From Trichoderma breve (taxonomy: Eukaryota > Ascomycota > Sordariomycetes > Hypocreales > Hypocreaceae): DNA of 64,000 nucleotides. The notes below the pieces were generated by a model that saw only the letters and a program-made list of their open reading frames with translations, had not been told where the DNA came from and ran no database searches. The DNA is taken from NCBI RefSeq assembly GCF_028502605.1, contig NC_079237.1:2852001-2916000 (forward strand), read 5' to 3'. This document shows positions 21,662 to 33,244 of the stretch, piece after piece (position 1 is the stretch's first letter; each line of letters begins with the position of its first letter). The translations under genes were made by a program, and so were the position numbers.

Positions 21662-23932
21662 TTACACGGCAGAGATTCCTTCTCGAACGCCGTCGTCTCT
21701 CTCCATCCCCTCGCGGCTGTTTTGCCCATCTTGCTGTGACTTCTCACCCCCATCCGTCTCGGGCGCAGTCTCTGCATCGTGGTTTGCATTGCTCTCTGCG
21801 GCGGCCGCTTCAGCTGCTGCCGCTGCCGCTGCCGCCTCGGCCTCTCTGCGTCGAGCTTCTTGGGCTCTTGCCTCTGCTTCAAGATTTGCAATGTGACGTT
21901 CCGCAACGCCAGGCGCAATACTAGCAAGGAACAGGAGACCAGCTCGCTCTAGCCGTCTCAGCTGTCCTGCGAGCCAAGATTCTTGACCACGACGCTCGGC
22001 AACCAGCCTGGCAGCCATCTGGGCTGGGTTTGGGCTTCCATTCTGATCTGCTCCAGGGGCGCCATCACGACCTGCAGCTCCTCCTTGTCCAACATGCCCA
22101 GGGTCTACTGCAGGGAATACATTTTCGAGATGTCGTCCCAGTGGCCGCCAAGCCTGTTCAGCAACACCAGCCAACAATCCAGTGCTGAGAATAAATACGA
22201 AAAAGGCGAGAGCGATTATAGTCAACCATCTCGACCAGGAGGCGTTGGGAGACATGAAGAACCACACAAACAAGGCAAGGCGAATGATGAGCCAGATATG
22301 AGGAGCCGCCTGTACCAGCAGATTGGGTAAGCCCACAGGAGGGTTGCCAGCGTGCAGAGGAACTATCCGAGGTTGTTGGTCATCTTGCTGTTGCTGCTGC
22401 TGCTGTTGTTGGCGTGGTGGCTGTTGCTGTTGTTGCTGCGGTGCTGGAGCTTGGTAGTTTTGAAGAGGCTGCCTTACGTCGAGCCGAGATGTTTGGTGCA
22501 AAGCATCATCTCTGCTTTGTGCCTGCATCGTGTGGATCAAGCTTGGGAAGCTGGTCCTGGTTCGGAGCTGTTGATGGTGACCAGCTGGCAAATACATCCT
22601 AGGCGTATAGTAGGCTTCAGCCACGGCACTGTTGAAAACGAGGGCACGGGGACCCTCTGGAGAGGAGAGAATGTACACCTCAACGCCTTGCCGCGACTGA
22701 GGTGTGACAAGTGATGGTGCCGACATAGAGGCGGCATTGAACGTGCCAGAAACCGATCTGAGCCCCAAATCCGGCGTGGCTCGACCGCTGCTAGCTCGGG
22801 AGCCACTGTTGGCAAAGACTGAAGTAGTAATACTTGGCTGTGTGAGTGGGCGATTGTGAAGCGAGGCACTAGATGCACTTCGACGCAAGCCGCTTTGGTG
22901 TAGTGCGTTTGCCATGGACATCGGAGTCTGGTTCGCATCCGCCCCTCGCAGAATACCGTGGACGTCAGTAGGAGTCAGTGCGCCGTGGGGTGGCGCCGAA
23001 GCTGCTGACGGGCCGCCAGCCGCATTTCGAACAACAGTCTCTACATGATAGCTGTGACCGTTGGGTCCAATGGTCTCGCGGTAGATTGTATGCGTCGGGG
23101 CCGGGCTTGCCCTTCCACTATTCGACTCTGAACCATAACCCCCATAAGCCCCTTGATTCGCACCAGCGTTATCGCCAATGCCGCGCATGCCCATGTAAGC
23201 TCTGCCACGCTGGTTCTGGTTGACCATGCGAGCCATGGCTTCTCTCTGGATCTGGGTCAACCATTGCGTCATACTTTGATGCTGCTGCTGAAAAGCCGCT
23301 GCCTGTTCAGGAGTATGAGCCGGAGAGTGCGAGCGAGCTGGTGATGGCATCCGAGCTTGAGCAGTAGTCGGAGTCGGCTGCAGCACTGATCTTCTTGTCA
23401 TTCCAGGCGGAGGTGCTGGTCCCATAAAAGCAGCGTGCGGAGGTGTCTGTCGCTGAAGATTGGGAGGCTGGTTTCCCAAAGCCGGGCTCTGGGTCCCAGA
23501 CAAGAAAGCTGGCGTTGAGGATACGCTATCGGAAGCATCTCTTATGACAAGATGGATTGTCTGTTGATCGGGGCTGCGGAGCTATAAGGCGATGGTTGTG
23601 TTAGCACTTTCTTGCTTCACAAGTACATCAGATCAAAGAAAAAGCCAACTCACAGCGTCTGCGCCGAATACATCTAGTAGACTATCAGTCTCGCGCAAAA
23701 GCGCTCGGCCACGGTAGATGAGCCGTTGGTTCTCGTCAGACGGCCGCAAAGGGAGAGTCTGTCGGATCTTCTCCTTGAGCTGCTTGATGGTGGTAGCGGC
23801 CGCCAGTCCAGGGAAGAGCAAAGGGCGATTCACGCCCACGGACGGCGACACTACTTGGAGGTTGACGACGGGCTGGTCGGACGATGCAGGGTCTGCGCCC
23901 TGGGCCGCTTGGTTGAATAGCTCCGAAGCCAT
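21662..23932 (-). CDS. HERP/Usa1-like ubiquitin-like-domain membrane protein
   Basis: Probable ER-membrane scaffold of ER-associated degradation. Exons 23932..23654 and 23581..21662, intron 72 nt, 732 aa. An N-terminal ubiquitin-like fold spans about residues 22-110 and is split by the intron (TTIKQLKEKIRQTLPLRPSD, then QRLIYRGRALL and IHLVIRDA). A long Pro/Gln/Ser-rich region with a poly-Gln run (CAG/CAA codons near 22380..22440) separates it from a hydrophobic hairpin near residues 520-570 (IWLIIRLALFVWFFMSPN, then LTIIALAFFVFILSTGLLAG). The tail is charged and coiled, with an Ala-rich helix. A UBL followed by a membrane hairpin is the layout of mammalian HERP and yeast Usa1, partners of Hrd1; hrd1 itself lies 31 kb away. 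Assignment to this family rests on architecture, not close similarity. A Dsc-type UBL protein is the alternative. Confidence 0.72.
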
Positions 23933-25457
23933 ATTCGGGAGACAGCTTGCATGCTACCAGGCTATGGATGGCCGGCTTCGGTAGAGGGATGTTGTCTAGT
24001 TGTCGCGTAGCAGAGAGAAGAGAAAAATAAAAGTGCCGAATACTATTAGGAAGCGTGCGCTTGTGTCATGTCAGACAGGGCTCTAGGTAGGGATGGCAAC
24101 TTTTTCGGTTTCGGATGCGAGAAGGCGCACGCAATGGTCGAGTCGAGGCACAGCGGTTAATGCTGAGGCGCCAAGTGCCTACAGCAGGTCGAACAAGGGC
24201 GCTGCCTGTCGGAAGGCACGCCAAACAAGGGGAGCGAGGAAAAGGAGTGGAAGGCCGAGCGCTTCAGTTCCAGGGAGGTGATGCAAGAAGATGGACAATC
24301 GATGGCTTCAACGGACTGAGCTGACAGATTGCAGTCGGCCAGGTACGTACCGCACCTGCCAGTTGCGCGACACCTGAGGATAGGCCCCATGTGGCTTAGC
24401 GCCATGCAGACTCGAAGGGTCACGTTTGTAAGCGAATTCCGCTCTCTGACCGTCTTCTTGATTACCACGTATGGAGTACTTGGCAAGAAAGCTCTGCTTC
24501 GTGGCAGCTTTATGGGTGATGCCGGAGACTGGGAGTACCGAGTACAAGACGACCAAGTACCTTATTGCTTCACTTTAATCTATTACGAGACCTGACACAT
24601 CTTTACTGGTACAAGTACTTTATATGAAGCTACGGCGAGCTTCCAAGTAGAAAAAGAGAGGAAGACATCATGCAGGGGCGGTTTAATTGACGGCTCTCCG
24701 GGTGCAGGTGGATATTGCAGGTCAAGCAGCGCGTTTGCCGTTGGATTTAGGGCAAAGGGATTGGAGGAAGCTGGTGATTGGACCCAACAGTGGAAGTTTG
24801 TGCATGCGCATATGTACCTGCTTTAGGTACAGCACAGTTCAGTACCTACAGGGACAGCTTTACACCTGATTTATGCCCTTTTTTCTTCTTTCATCTTTTA
24901 ACTGTAATATCCAAAGACTGGTTGTTTGATGTCGTAGCCTGATAAGCATATAAAGACCGGTATCCGTATTGCCTAATACCAGACGAATGTATACAAAATA
25001 CGGATGATATTACCCTAATTCCAACATCAGTAACCTCACGATTCCATCTATGTAGTGGGCGGTAGCATCAGAAAACAAAGGACATCTGGCTTCTTTACCC
25101 ATGCTCCCGACCATCGGAACAATGGCATCACATCATTCACTCAATGCCCCATTTAGGCAGTTTAAGTAATCGTGCAGATGATATTCCGTAAACATGTGTA
25201 GTGGTTTATCCCAGAGGTACAAAGCACAAGTACACATGGAGCTGTCAAAGAGCTGTTCGGCCTCGGCAGATGTTTGCGCCGCACGCACCAACCATCCCAC
25301 AAAGCCATGCACCTCCATACGTCATCTGGTAACCCGCAAAGCCTCAAATTCAACCTCAAGCGCATCTCCGTCGCCTGCATCCAATCAATGTCTGTCCGAA
25401 TTGCCTGATTGAGCACCGTCGCCGAGTGCACAGCTTTGGTCAGAGGCGCATTCCATC
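23933..25457. promoter_or_regulatory. Divergent upstream region of the HERP-like gene and psd1
   Basis: 1.5 kb between two divergent genes. It contains several GTAC-centred words (GTACCTG.., TTAGGTACAG, GTACTTTATATG) and no convincing open frame. It presumably holds both promoters. Confidence 0.55.
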
Positions 25458-27241
25458 ATGACGACGCTGGGAATTGGCTCCGGCCGCCTGTTATATGGTG
25501 GCGGGGGAGGAGCCTGCTCTCATCCGTTCTCAGCATCCTTGCGCGCAAGATGCTCTGCACGAGCTGCTGCTGGCCGACGGACAGGCCCAATTCCTGCTAA
25601 TTCTAGGTCTGTCCGACGCATCCCATCTTCTCAGCGCGGGTTTTCATCGCACGACTCTGGCAAGCGACCCAAGTTCTCCCAGCGGCTCGGCGAAGCGCTG
25701 CGTAACAGCAAAATCACATGGTATCAGATCCCAGTGGGATTAGGCATAGGTTTTTTGGGACTGGTTCAATTCTACAAGGTCTCGTCGAGGGAAAGGGAGA
25801 GGCAACGACAGGAGCAAGAGGGAACCCGAACACCATCGCCACGGCCAAAAGTGCGCCCCGAAGGACCATGGTAAATACCCCTCTTGTTATATAATGCCGA
25901 GCTATAATCTATGCAAGATGCAAGGCTGATAAAGTATATTCTAGGCAGGTTCAGATCATGTCCACTCTTCCGCTCAAGGCCATTTCTCGAGTATGGGGCT
26001 GGTTCAATGAACTGACAATCCCGTACTACCTGCGTGTTCCCGGTTTCAAGCTATATTCGTTCATCTTTGGAGTCAAGTGAGTTGGCCCCCGCTGAGATAG
26101 AGACAATTTTCTTCCTTTGCTAACTTTTCTGGTGTTAAACAGTCTTGACGAAGTGTCCGAACCTGATCTCCATGTATATCCCAACCTCGCCGCCTTCTTC
26201 TATCGAACTCTCAAACCAGGTGCTCGCCCATTGGATCCAGACAATCATGTGCTCCTCTCCCCTTCCGACGGCAAGGTTCTCCAGTTTGGTCAGATTGAAA
26301 GCGGTGATATCGAACAAGTCAAAGGCATGACCTACAGCATCGATGCGCTGCTGGGCAAGCACACACCTACATCTAGCATATACAGTGGACTATCCGACCA
26401 AGCGCGAGAACGACCCCAACGGAGCCATAGCGGACCTGTTGGCGATGAAGAAATCGTCAAGCAGGAAGAGGAATTCGCTAGGGTCAACGGCATCTCATAC
26501 ACGCTTCCCGATCTCATGTCAGGAGCCAAAGATGTACGATCTAAACATCCTGTTACCGACGAATCGCTCAAGGAGTCGTCCCCTCGTGCTGTCTCTGAAG
26601 TTCGTGCCGAGCTTGCTCTTGGCGAGAAGCCTTGGTATGATCTGCTCTCTCCCGACAAAACCACTTCTCTATACTACGCCGTCATCTATCTCGCTCCAGG
26701 GGACTACCACCGCTTCCACTCGCCTACCAACTGGGTCGTCGAGAGCAGACGCCACTTTGCAGGAGAACTCTACAGCGTTTCACCCTATCTGCAGCGCACG
26801 CTACCTGGCCTCTTTACCCTCAACGAACGTGTCGTCCTCCTTGGTCGCTGGCGCTGGGGTTTCTTCAGCTACGTCCCCGTGGGCGCCACCAACGTCGGCT
26901 CCATCAAGATCAACTTTGACCGCGAGCTCCGCACTAACAGCCTCCTGACGGACACTGCCGCCGACCTTGCCGCTGAGGAAGCTGCAAAGCGCGGCGAACC
27001 GTATCTCGGTTTCGCAGAGGCGACCTATGAAGGTGCCAGCTCGGTGTTACACGGTCATGCGCTCAGAAGAGGTGAAGAGATGGGCGGTTTCCAGCTCGGC
27101 AGCACGATCGTGCTGGTGTTTGAGGCGCCGGCTACTTTGAAGACCGCAGATGGAGTGGAGAAGAAGGGATGGGAGTGGGCGGTTGAAAAGGGACAGAAGC
27201 TGAAGATGGGACAGGCGCTGGGTCGGGTGCTTGAAGAGTAA
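25458..27241 (+). CDS. psd1: Phosphatidylserine decarboxylase proenzyme, mitochondrial
   Basis: Converts phosphatidylserine to phosphatidylethanolamine at the mitochondrial inner membrane. Exons 25458..25870, 25945..26076 and 26143..27241; introns 74 and 66 nt; 547 aa. The first 85 residues are Arg/Ser-rich with few acidic residues, as in a mitochondrial presequence. A transmembrane segment at about 90-107 follows ([21 protein letters not shown]). The catalytic domain carries [13 protein letters not shown] and [15 protein letters not shown]. The self-cleavage motif LGST at residues 500-503, in [13 protein letters not shown], would be cut between Gly501 and Ser502 to give the pyruvoyl alpha chain. 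At the first acceptor, two AGs are close; only the one at 25944 keeps frame. The position of the LGST motif about 45 residues from the C-terminus is normal. Confidence 0.96.
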
Positions 27242-27459
27242 TGGGTTTTAGATGAAATGTGACTGAAATTTTGTATAAAAACAGAACAAAGAGGAAATAT
27301 ATCCAAAGAGGAGGAAGGAAACAAAACAAAAAAATGCATTATATGTAGCATACATCACTCATCACCAGCATAGTAGTAGAGAATCATCTCTTCACTACCC
27401 ATCAAAACCATAAAAAAATAGTGCATATTTTCTTTCAAGGCTAACAAAGACAATCACGC

Positions 27460-28392
27460 TCACGCATCCACCATCCCCTCGCACCTCTTCAACACGCAAA
27501 CCACAAGCCACCTCTTCCTCTCCGTAATGTCATCTTCACGCTCGCTATCCCACTCCCTCTCCACGCCATCGCAATCCCTCTCCCACATCCTCTCCACCTC
27601 CACGCCACCCTCCTCGCGCAGCGCCTTCGCATCAAAAAAGGGCGCCATTTTGGCCCTCCCCGTGTGAAAGCCCGCAACGACCCATGCTCGTGCCTCTGCC
27701 GTCTTCTTGAGGAAGTACCCGATGGACCGGCGGAGGTTCTCGTGCTGCCAGGGCATCCAGAGACAGTCTGCGACGAAGAGCCGATCTGAAAGATGAGCGT
27801 GAGAGGAAGGGAACGCTGAGGAGGAGTCAAAGACGCCCCATTCGTGGCCCTCGACGAGGATGGAGGTTGTGACGAGGGAAGATTTGCCTACGGGAGCGAG
27901 ATCGGGCTTGATGTTGCGGGCGACGTTTTCGCGGAGCGTCTTCATGACGGCCGGGGCGGGATAGTCCGTCACGACGACGCCCGCGGCGCCGAGCAGGCCG
28001 GCCATGATGCTTGGCAGCGCCGTGCCGGCCCCCAGCTCGAGCGTGTTCAAACCTCTCGTGTCAAAACTAATGTCTCCCCCGAGACCCCTATCCTGCTTCT
28101 CCTCCTCCTCCTCGTCCAAGGAGTCCCTCTCGATGAGCTCTGCCAGCAGCAACGATGCGTTCCACAAGTAATGACTAAACAGACGCCTGTCGGTCTCGCC
28201 CTCTGGGTCAGCGAGTTCTATGAGAAGTGTCTTGGGGAGCTTTGGCGAGGCGTAGAGGAGGGAGTGTTCTGCATCGCCGTGCTGGTTGACGATGTCGTCG
28301 GGGAAGATGACGCCGAGGGATGTGGAGAGGTAGTCTTCCGGGCCGTCGGGCTCGTCGCCTTTGAGGCTGATGCGGGCGGTGAGCGTTGCCAT
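27460..28392 (-). CDS. efm7: Protein methyltransferase of the Efm7/Nnt1 family
   Basis: Seven-beta-strand S-adenosylmethionine-dependent methyltransferase. In yeast this family methylates the N-terminal glycine and an adjacent lysine of elongation factor 1-alpha. Single exon, 310 aa. Seen: LFSHYLWNASLLLAELI (residues 71-87), a pattern typical of family-16 methyltransferases; the motif I loop NTLELGAGTALPSIMAGLLG (about 116-135); and motif post-I VVVTDYPAP (139-147). HEWGVFDSS and DRLFVADCLWMPWQH follow in the C-terminal half. A short acidic insert (EEEEEK, about 94-99) separates the N-terminal part from motif I. It is convergent with psd1, with 218 bp between the stops. The assignment to Efm7 rather than another member of the family is by resemblance. 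Confidence 0.85.
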   Translation of the reverse strand: MATLTARISLKGDEPDGPEDYLSTSLGVIFPDDIVNQHGDAEHSLLYASPKLPKTLLIELADPEGETDRRLFSHYLWNASLLLAELIERDSLDEEEEEKQDRGLGGDISFDTRGLNTLELGAGTALPSIMAGLLGAAGVVVTDYPAPAVMKTLRENVARNIKPDLAPVGKSSLVTTSILVEGHEWGVFDSSSAFPSSHAHLSDRLFVADCLWMPWQHENLRRSIGYFLKKTAEARAWVVAGFHTGRAKMAPFFDAKALREEGGVEVERMWERDCDGVEREWDSEREDDITERKRWLVVCVLKRCEGMVDA

Positions 28393-29589
28393 TGCTGATT
28401 TTATGAAAAGCTTTGACAGCTTTCTTTGAGGAGATTGGTCGGTGTGGTTGAGGAAAAGATGATTGAGATATGTGTGTTATCTCAAGGCTCTTCCTTCAGG
28501 TAAGATCCGACCGATCTGCTTCTCAGATGTATTCACCGTCTCAAAACCAGAGACGAGTAAAATATGAAATAAATCTTCTTTTACCCCGGGTTTATGAGAG
28601 ACCAGGCCCAACGTTCGTCTTAGGTAGATGCCGCCTCAAATTCTCAGATGAAAAATCCCCAAATTCTCTCGAATCCCCCCACACAACCCCGCTCTCCTTG
28701 GCGATAAGACAAGATGAGAGGCTCTAGCAAGGCCAAGAGATGTTATATTTCTTTTTAAATTCCGTTTTTAGTCTCAAGCGTCTTTGTTTGACACGGCTGC
28801 TGCTTCTGATATTGGTGATTCCCGGGTCGTTGGGCGGAAAAGATATATCAAGGTGGGGTGCAAAGGTTAGTTAGTAGCACCTAGACAGAGAAATTTGCCA
28901 ATCCCGCCTCCACCCGCACAAAAACTCCCAAGTGACATTCTCATAAACTGTGCAAGCAAGCAGTCTAAATATATTCAGAAAGGACTTCACAATTAAGGAT
29001 CTTGATCAAGTATTTTTTTTTATATCTGTAGATATTTTCATATTAATATTTTTTTTTTGTAAAAAATATTTTGCTTCATGTCGTATGACATCAAATAATA
29101 TTACATAACAAGCCATCTTGTCATGAGATGCCCGTGCCTCATACATCTTGATCCATACAAAAGAAAATTCCCTCCCAAGTTCGTGCAAACAAATGAAAAT
29201 GGTAATTATACATGGAACCACATGCAGAAGCGGTAAAAGATGTGGTGCAAAAACAAAACAAAGCTTCATGCTTTAAGTGCCCCAGGGAGGTAAGATGGAT
29301 ATACCTTTGAGTCCCTGCTGTAAGTCCTCCTTGTCCCATCCGATGTCCCATCTGCGCCATCATTGCCCAACATGTAGTAGTTGTATATCAAAACAGGGTA
29401 TCAAATCCAAAATTACCCGCTTCTTCCCAGCGTTATAATATTTCCCATCCCAAGAATAGCCCAATATACCCTGGTCCCAGTAGAGATCCCATATGCGCCG
29501 TCTGCCATGCTTTATAAAAGTCATGTTATCAAGTATTGATTCAATTCGAGTTTCTTCCTTTTCTCTCAGACGAGAGTAGCCCTTCCAAC
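28393..29589. other. Gap between efm7 and the zinc-finger gene
   Basis: 1.2 kb holding the efm7 upstream region and the probable 3' untranslated sequence of the zinc-finger gene. The part around 29000..29110 is AT-rich with T runs. No gene seen. Confidence 0.6.
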
Positions 29590-32485
29590 TTACAAGTCAG
29601 AAGCACCGGTGTCCAGCATCCGCTGCATCTCCTTGAGCTGCTCCTCCGTGGGGTCGTCGGAGATCCAAGGGCCCTTCTCATCATCGGAGGCGTTGTGGAA
29701 GCCCTCGGCACGCTTCAAGGTCTGGACATCAAGATCGGTGACATAAGACTTGCCATCCGAGAGCTTGATGCGGACCTCGTGGTCGGTGGAGAGCATCATG
29801 TCATCCTTGGCGAGGCGTCGAGGGCCGTCAAAGACAGCCAGGACGCGCTTCTTCATCGTCATCTGTCCCTTGTTGAAACCCCAAGAGGAAGGGTAGTCGC
29901 GGCGCTTGTTGCGACCACGCGACTTGGTAGACAAGGGAACACCACCTCGGGAGTGGGTCATGCCGCGAGACTTGGAGACGCGGTTGAGAGAGTTCTTCTT
30001 CTTCAAAGACGAATAAGCCGACTTGGCAACATCGTCCGCCTCGTCGTCATCAGCCATGTCGTCGTCATCCTCGTCATCCTCGGTCACAGAGGTCTGGGTG
30101 GTGGCGGGCAGGTTGTTCTTTTCCAGAGTCTGGTGAACGTCCTTGTCGTCAGCAACCTTGGACAGGTGCTTTGCGTTGATGGCCTCGGCGGGATCCTCCT
30201 GCTGAACAATGCGCAGAACACAGTCGTCCAAGTGCTCGTAAAAGTCTTGAGCATTGGTAAAGGTCTGCGAGCAGGTGCTGCACTTGCCAGTGGCGTCGGG
30301 GGCATAGCCGGCGAGTGTCTTTGGTGCGACAGCACCGGAAGCTCTTCTGCGGCTGTTGGGGGGAGTCTGCTCAACGCCGTGGACGGCAGTCAGGTGTCTC
30401 TTGAAGACATCTGCGCGGTTGAACGACTTCTCAGCCGCGGAGCCAGATCCGGGACAGAAGCCACAGACCATGGTGCCCTTGTAGTGGGTCAAGGTGTGGC
30501 GGTTCTTGTCATACTTGCGAGCAAACCCCTTGACGTGGTATTCGCACGTCATGATGGGGCACTTCTCGGGTCGCTCAGTCTGGTGAGTGAGCATGTGCGC
30601 CTTGAGATCCTTGAAGGTCTTGCCGCACTCGGGATAGGTGCACATGTGCTTCTCTTTGATCTCATCGCCGCTGGGGTAGTCGGCGGAGACGGGGGAGATG
30701 AAGTTGCTGCCGCTGTTGCTGGCCTTGCTCATGCTCAAGCGACGGGGTCCAACGCCGGCTCCGGGAGTCATGGTGGTTGATGTCGCATACGGGCTGGTGG
30801 TGTAGGTTGTGGCTGGCTGAAAGGATCCGTTCTGCAGGTATGGCGAGGAGCTGCCGGTGCGAATCATATGAGGCTGAGGAGAGGATGAGAGAGCAGAAGG
30901 AGAAGTGGGATACTGAGGGGCGGCAGGCTGGTAGTGAGTCTCATAAGAGGGAATGGCCATTGGCCGGCTAGAGATTTCCGGATGGATCAGAGAAGGATCT
31001 GTAAGCGCGAGTGGTCAGTAAGCAGCATGATAAGCAGCGCGGGAAAACAAATGCAGAAAGGCTGCCGCAGAGGGTCCAATGAATGGCGAAAACGAACGGG
31101 GAATTTGGGTGTTGATGAACTCTCATCAGGCGCGGTTGCAGTAAGTCAAGGGAGGCCAGGCCAATTTGAGGGTTTCTGAAGATGGCTGGCTGAGCTGAAA
31201 ACTGACTTGCCGTCGCTCTTAGCGGGGACAAGTCAGCCAGCCGAGATGGGGACCACCAACCAGATGTCTCAGCCAGACAACCAACCGGCACGGTAGCAAT
31301 GATGCGCGTGATTGACAAGGGGAAAAGGAGAAGAAGAGGTTAAAGCGCGGCGATTGTGATTGGGATGGTTGTGGAGATACACAAGACGGAATAAATAAGA
31401 AACAAGCGGAGATAAAAAGGAAAAAAAGAAAAAGAGGGTAAAGGTAAAAAAGGGCCAAAATAGCAGCGGACGGTGATGCCGAAGCGTGGTGTTGACAGGA
31501 ATGACGACAGTGTCGATTGCCGTCAACCGCTAGGGCCAGCCGAACAGAGGCCGCCGGCTTGCAATTGCAGCGTGCAGCGCCGCGCAGTGCATCTGCATAG
31601 TGGGCTCGGGCACCGCCTGGCTGGCTATGCCAGTGGGTTTGCGGTGCGAGTGCAGCGCTGAAGCAGGGATGCAGCGCCGGTTCGGGGGGCCTCTCAGAAG
31701 CCAGAGAGGGCCTGAGGGGCAATCTGGCGGGGGTGGCCATGGCACAAGGGGGGGAAAAAAACTATTGGCCGCCCAAAGAGGTAATGCCCCCGGGCAGGCT
31801 GCCACCTTGGACATTTTTTCCATTGGGTTTTGGAGGGGGAAATTGAGTGAGAGTGAGAGGGAATCGCAGAAGCGCAGAACCGGTGATTGCAAAAGGCAGA
31901 AGGCAGAAGGCAGCAGGCGATGGGTGTGAAGCAGGTGAAAATAGGCAGTAGAGTACCTAGTAGAGAAAACAACTTACCAACAAAGCCCTTGGGGTGCGCC
32001 AGGCTGGCAAACTCAAAGGCCGACATGTCGTCCAATCCGTTGGGGCCAAAGGCTGAAAATTCGACAAAGTCGCCGTTGGCGATGCCCGGCTGGATACCGA
32101 GGCCTTGCACAGTCCAGTCTCCCATGATCTGGCCGTGGTTTGACAAGGGAGATCCGACAGCGGATGAAGGAGCAGAGGGCGCGGAGGCAGTAGACAGGCC
32201 GGACGAGGGCAAGTAATCGTCGCCGTACATTCCAGGAGAGGTAGGACCGTTCATGATGTAGGTGTTATCGGCAGTGTATAATGAGGGTTCGTAGCTGATG
32301 GTGCTGGGGCTGGTATAGAGCTCTTGGCTGGGCGCGCGCTGGACATATGAGCCGTAGGCATCGGCGGCGATGCTCAGATCCATGGGCGCAGAGGAGTAGA
32401 CGGGGACGTGGGATGATTCGAAGTGGGTGTATTCATCCTGCTGCTGGGGGAACATGCTGAAGCTTTGCTCGGCCAGAGAGGCCAT
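29590..32485 (-). CDS. C2H2 zinc-finger transcription factor with a 979-nt intron
   Basis: Putative DNA-binding regulator; I do not recognise a named orthologue. Exons 32485..31978 and 30998..29590, 638 aa. The join restores GFVDPSLIHPE. Three zinc fingers lie at residues about 289-308 (C-x4-C..H-x3-H, in CTYPECGKTFKDLKAHMLTH), 316-341 (CPIMTC..H-x3-H) and 348-376 (CGFCPGSGSAAEKSFNRADV, then a C2H2 His pair in HLTAVH). A possible fourth C2HC finger follows (CSTCSQTFTNAQDFYEHLDD). The N-terminal third is Ser/Tyr/Pro-rich, as in activation domains. A strongly acidic patch (EDDEDDDDMADDDEADD) and a basic patch lie C-terminal to the fingers. Fungal introns this long are rare. An in-frame ATG at 30960, 13 codons into exon 2, could start a 456-residue form that keeps all fingers. 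Upstream lies a 22-kb gap without genes. Confidence 0.88.
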
Positions 32486-33229
32486 TGTGAAAGGCTGTTT
32501 AGACTCGTGGCGGAAAGCTGGTTTTGACTGATTGCTTCGCGCGCAGCCTTGGTGAAGCGCGGCGCGAGTGCTGGACTCTTTGTCTTTCAGCGAGAGATGG
32601 CTGTGATCTCTTGCGCTTGGAACCAGGAGTCGCGAGTGGGTTCAATGGAGCTTAAGAGAGGTGGTTTGCGATGTTGCTGTAGTCTCTCTCAAGGTTGGCG
32701 CAAAGGTGAATGAGAGGTAGGTGGTGGAGGTGATGGTGTTGTGGTAAGAGGCGACGGCGGTGGTGTAATGGTTATAAGCAGGCAGCAAACGAGGGTCCGT
32801 TGTAAGTGAGTATAAGGTCGTGGTAGGCAATTGGATCTTGTAGATAAGAGTAGACAAGATATGAGGTTATGCCGGAGGTGAAGTTATACTTGTATGGCTG
32901 GAGATGGTCTGTCACCAGAAGTTCGGTTGAACATGTTGGGGGCTGCCGACGAAGATATAGCCCACCGAATGCATCGTGGTAACAGGGACCCAGTCTTTGG
33001 ATCGCCCATCAAACACAGATTCGACACGCCGCGGTAAAAGACCAGATACATGTACCGCCCGTTCCTACATGGTACCTAGAGGTAGGGCTCTCGCTCTGGC
33101 GCAGCCTCATCCGGGGTGGGGTGGCAGCATACGGCACAACCATCATCGATGGACATTAGCAAGTAGCAGTGCCCCCAAGCCGCCTCTCCGAAAGGATAGT
33201 GTGTATAGAGTATTATTCCAGTAGGCAAC

Positions 33230-33244
33230 GGGGGGGGGGGGGGG
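33230..33244 (+). repeat. Poly(G) tract, 15 nt
   Basis: Fifteen consecutive G residues about 750 bp upstream of the zinc-finger start codon. Such runs can form quadruplexes and are often mis-called in assemblies. Confidence 0.85.

Noticed and set aside
29536..30780. 414-codon open frame on the plus strand opposite the zinc-finger gene
   Set aside because: It mirrors exon 2 of the zinc-finger gene, whose biased third codon positions keep the opposite frame open. The translation is Val/Leu/Gly-rich with no domain.
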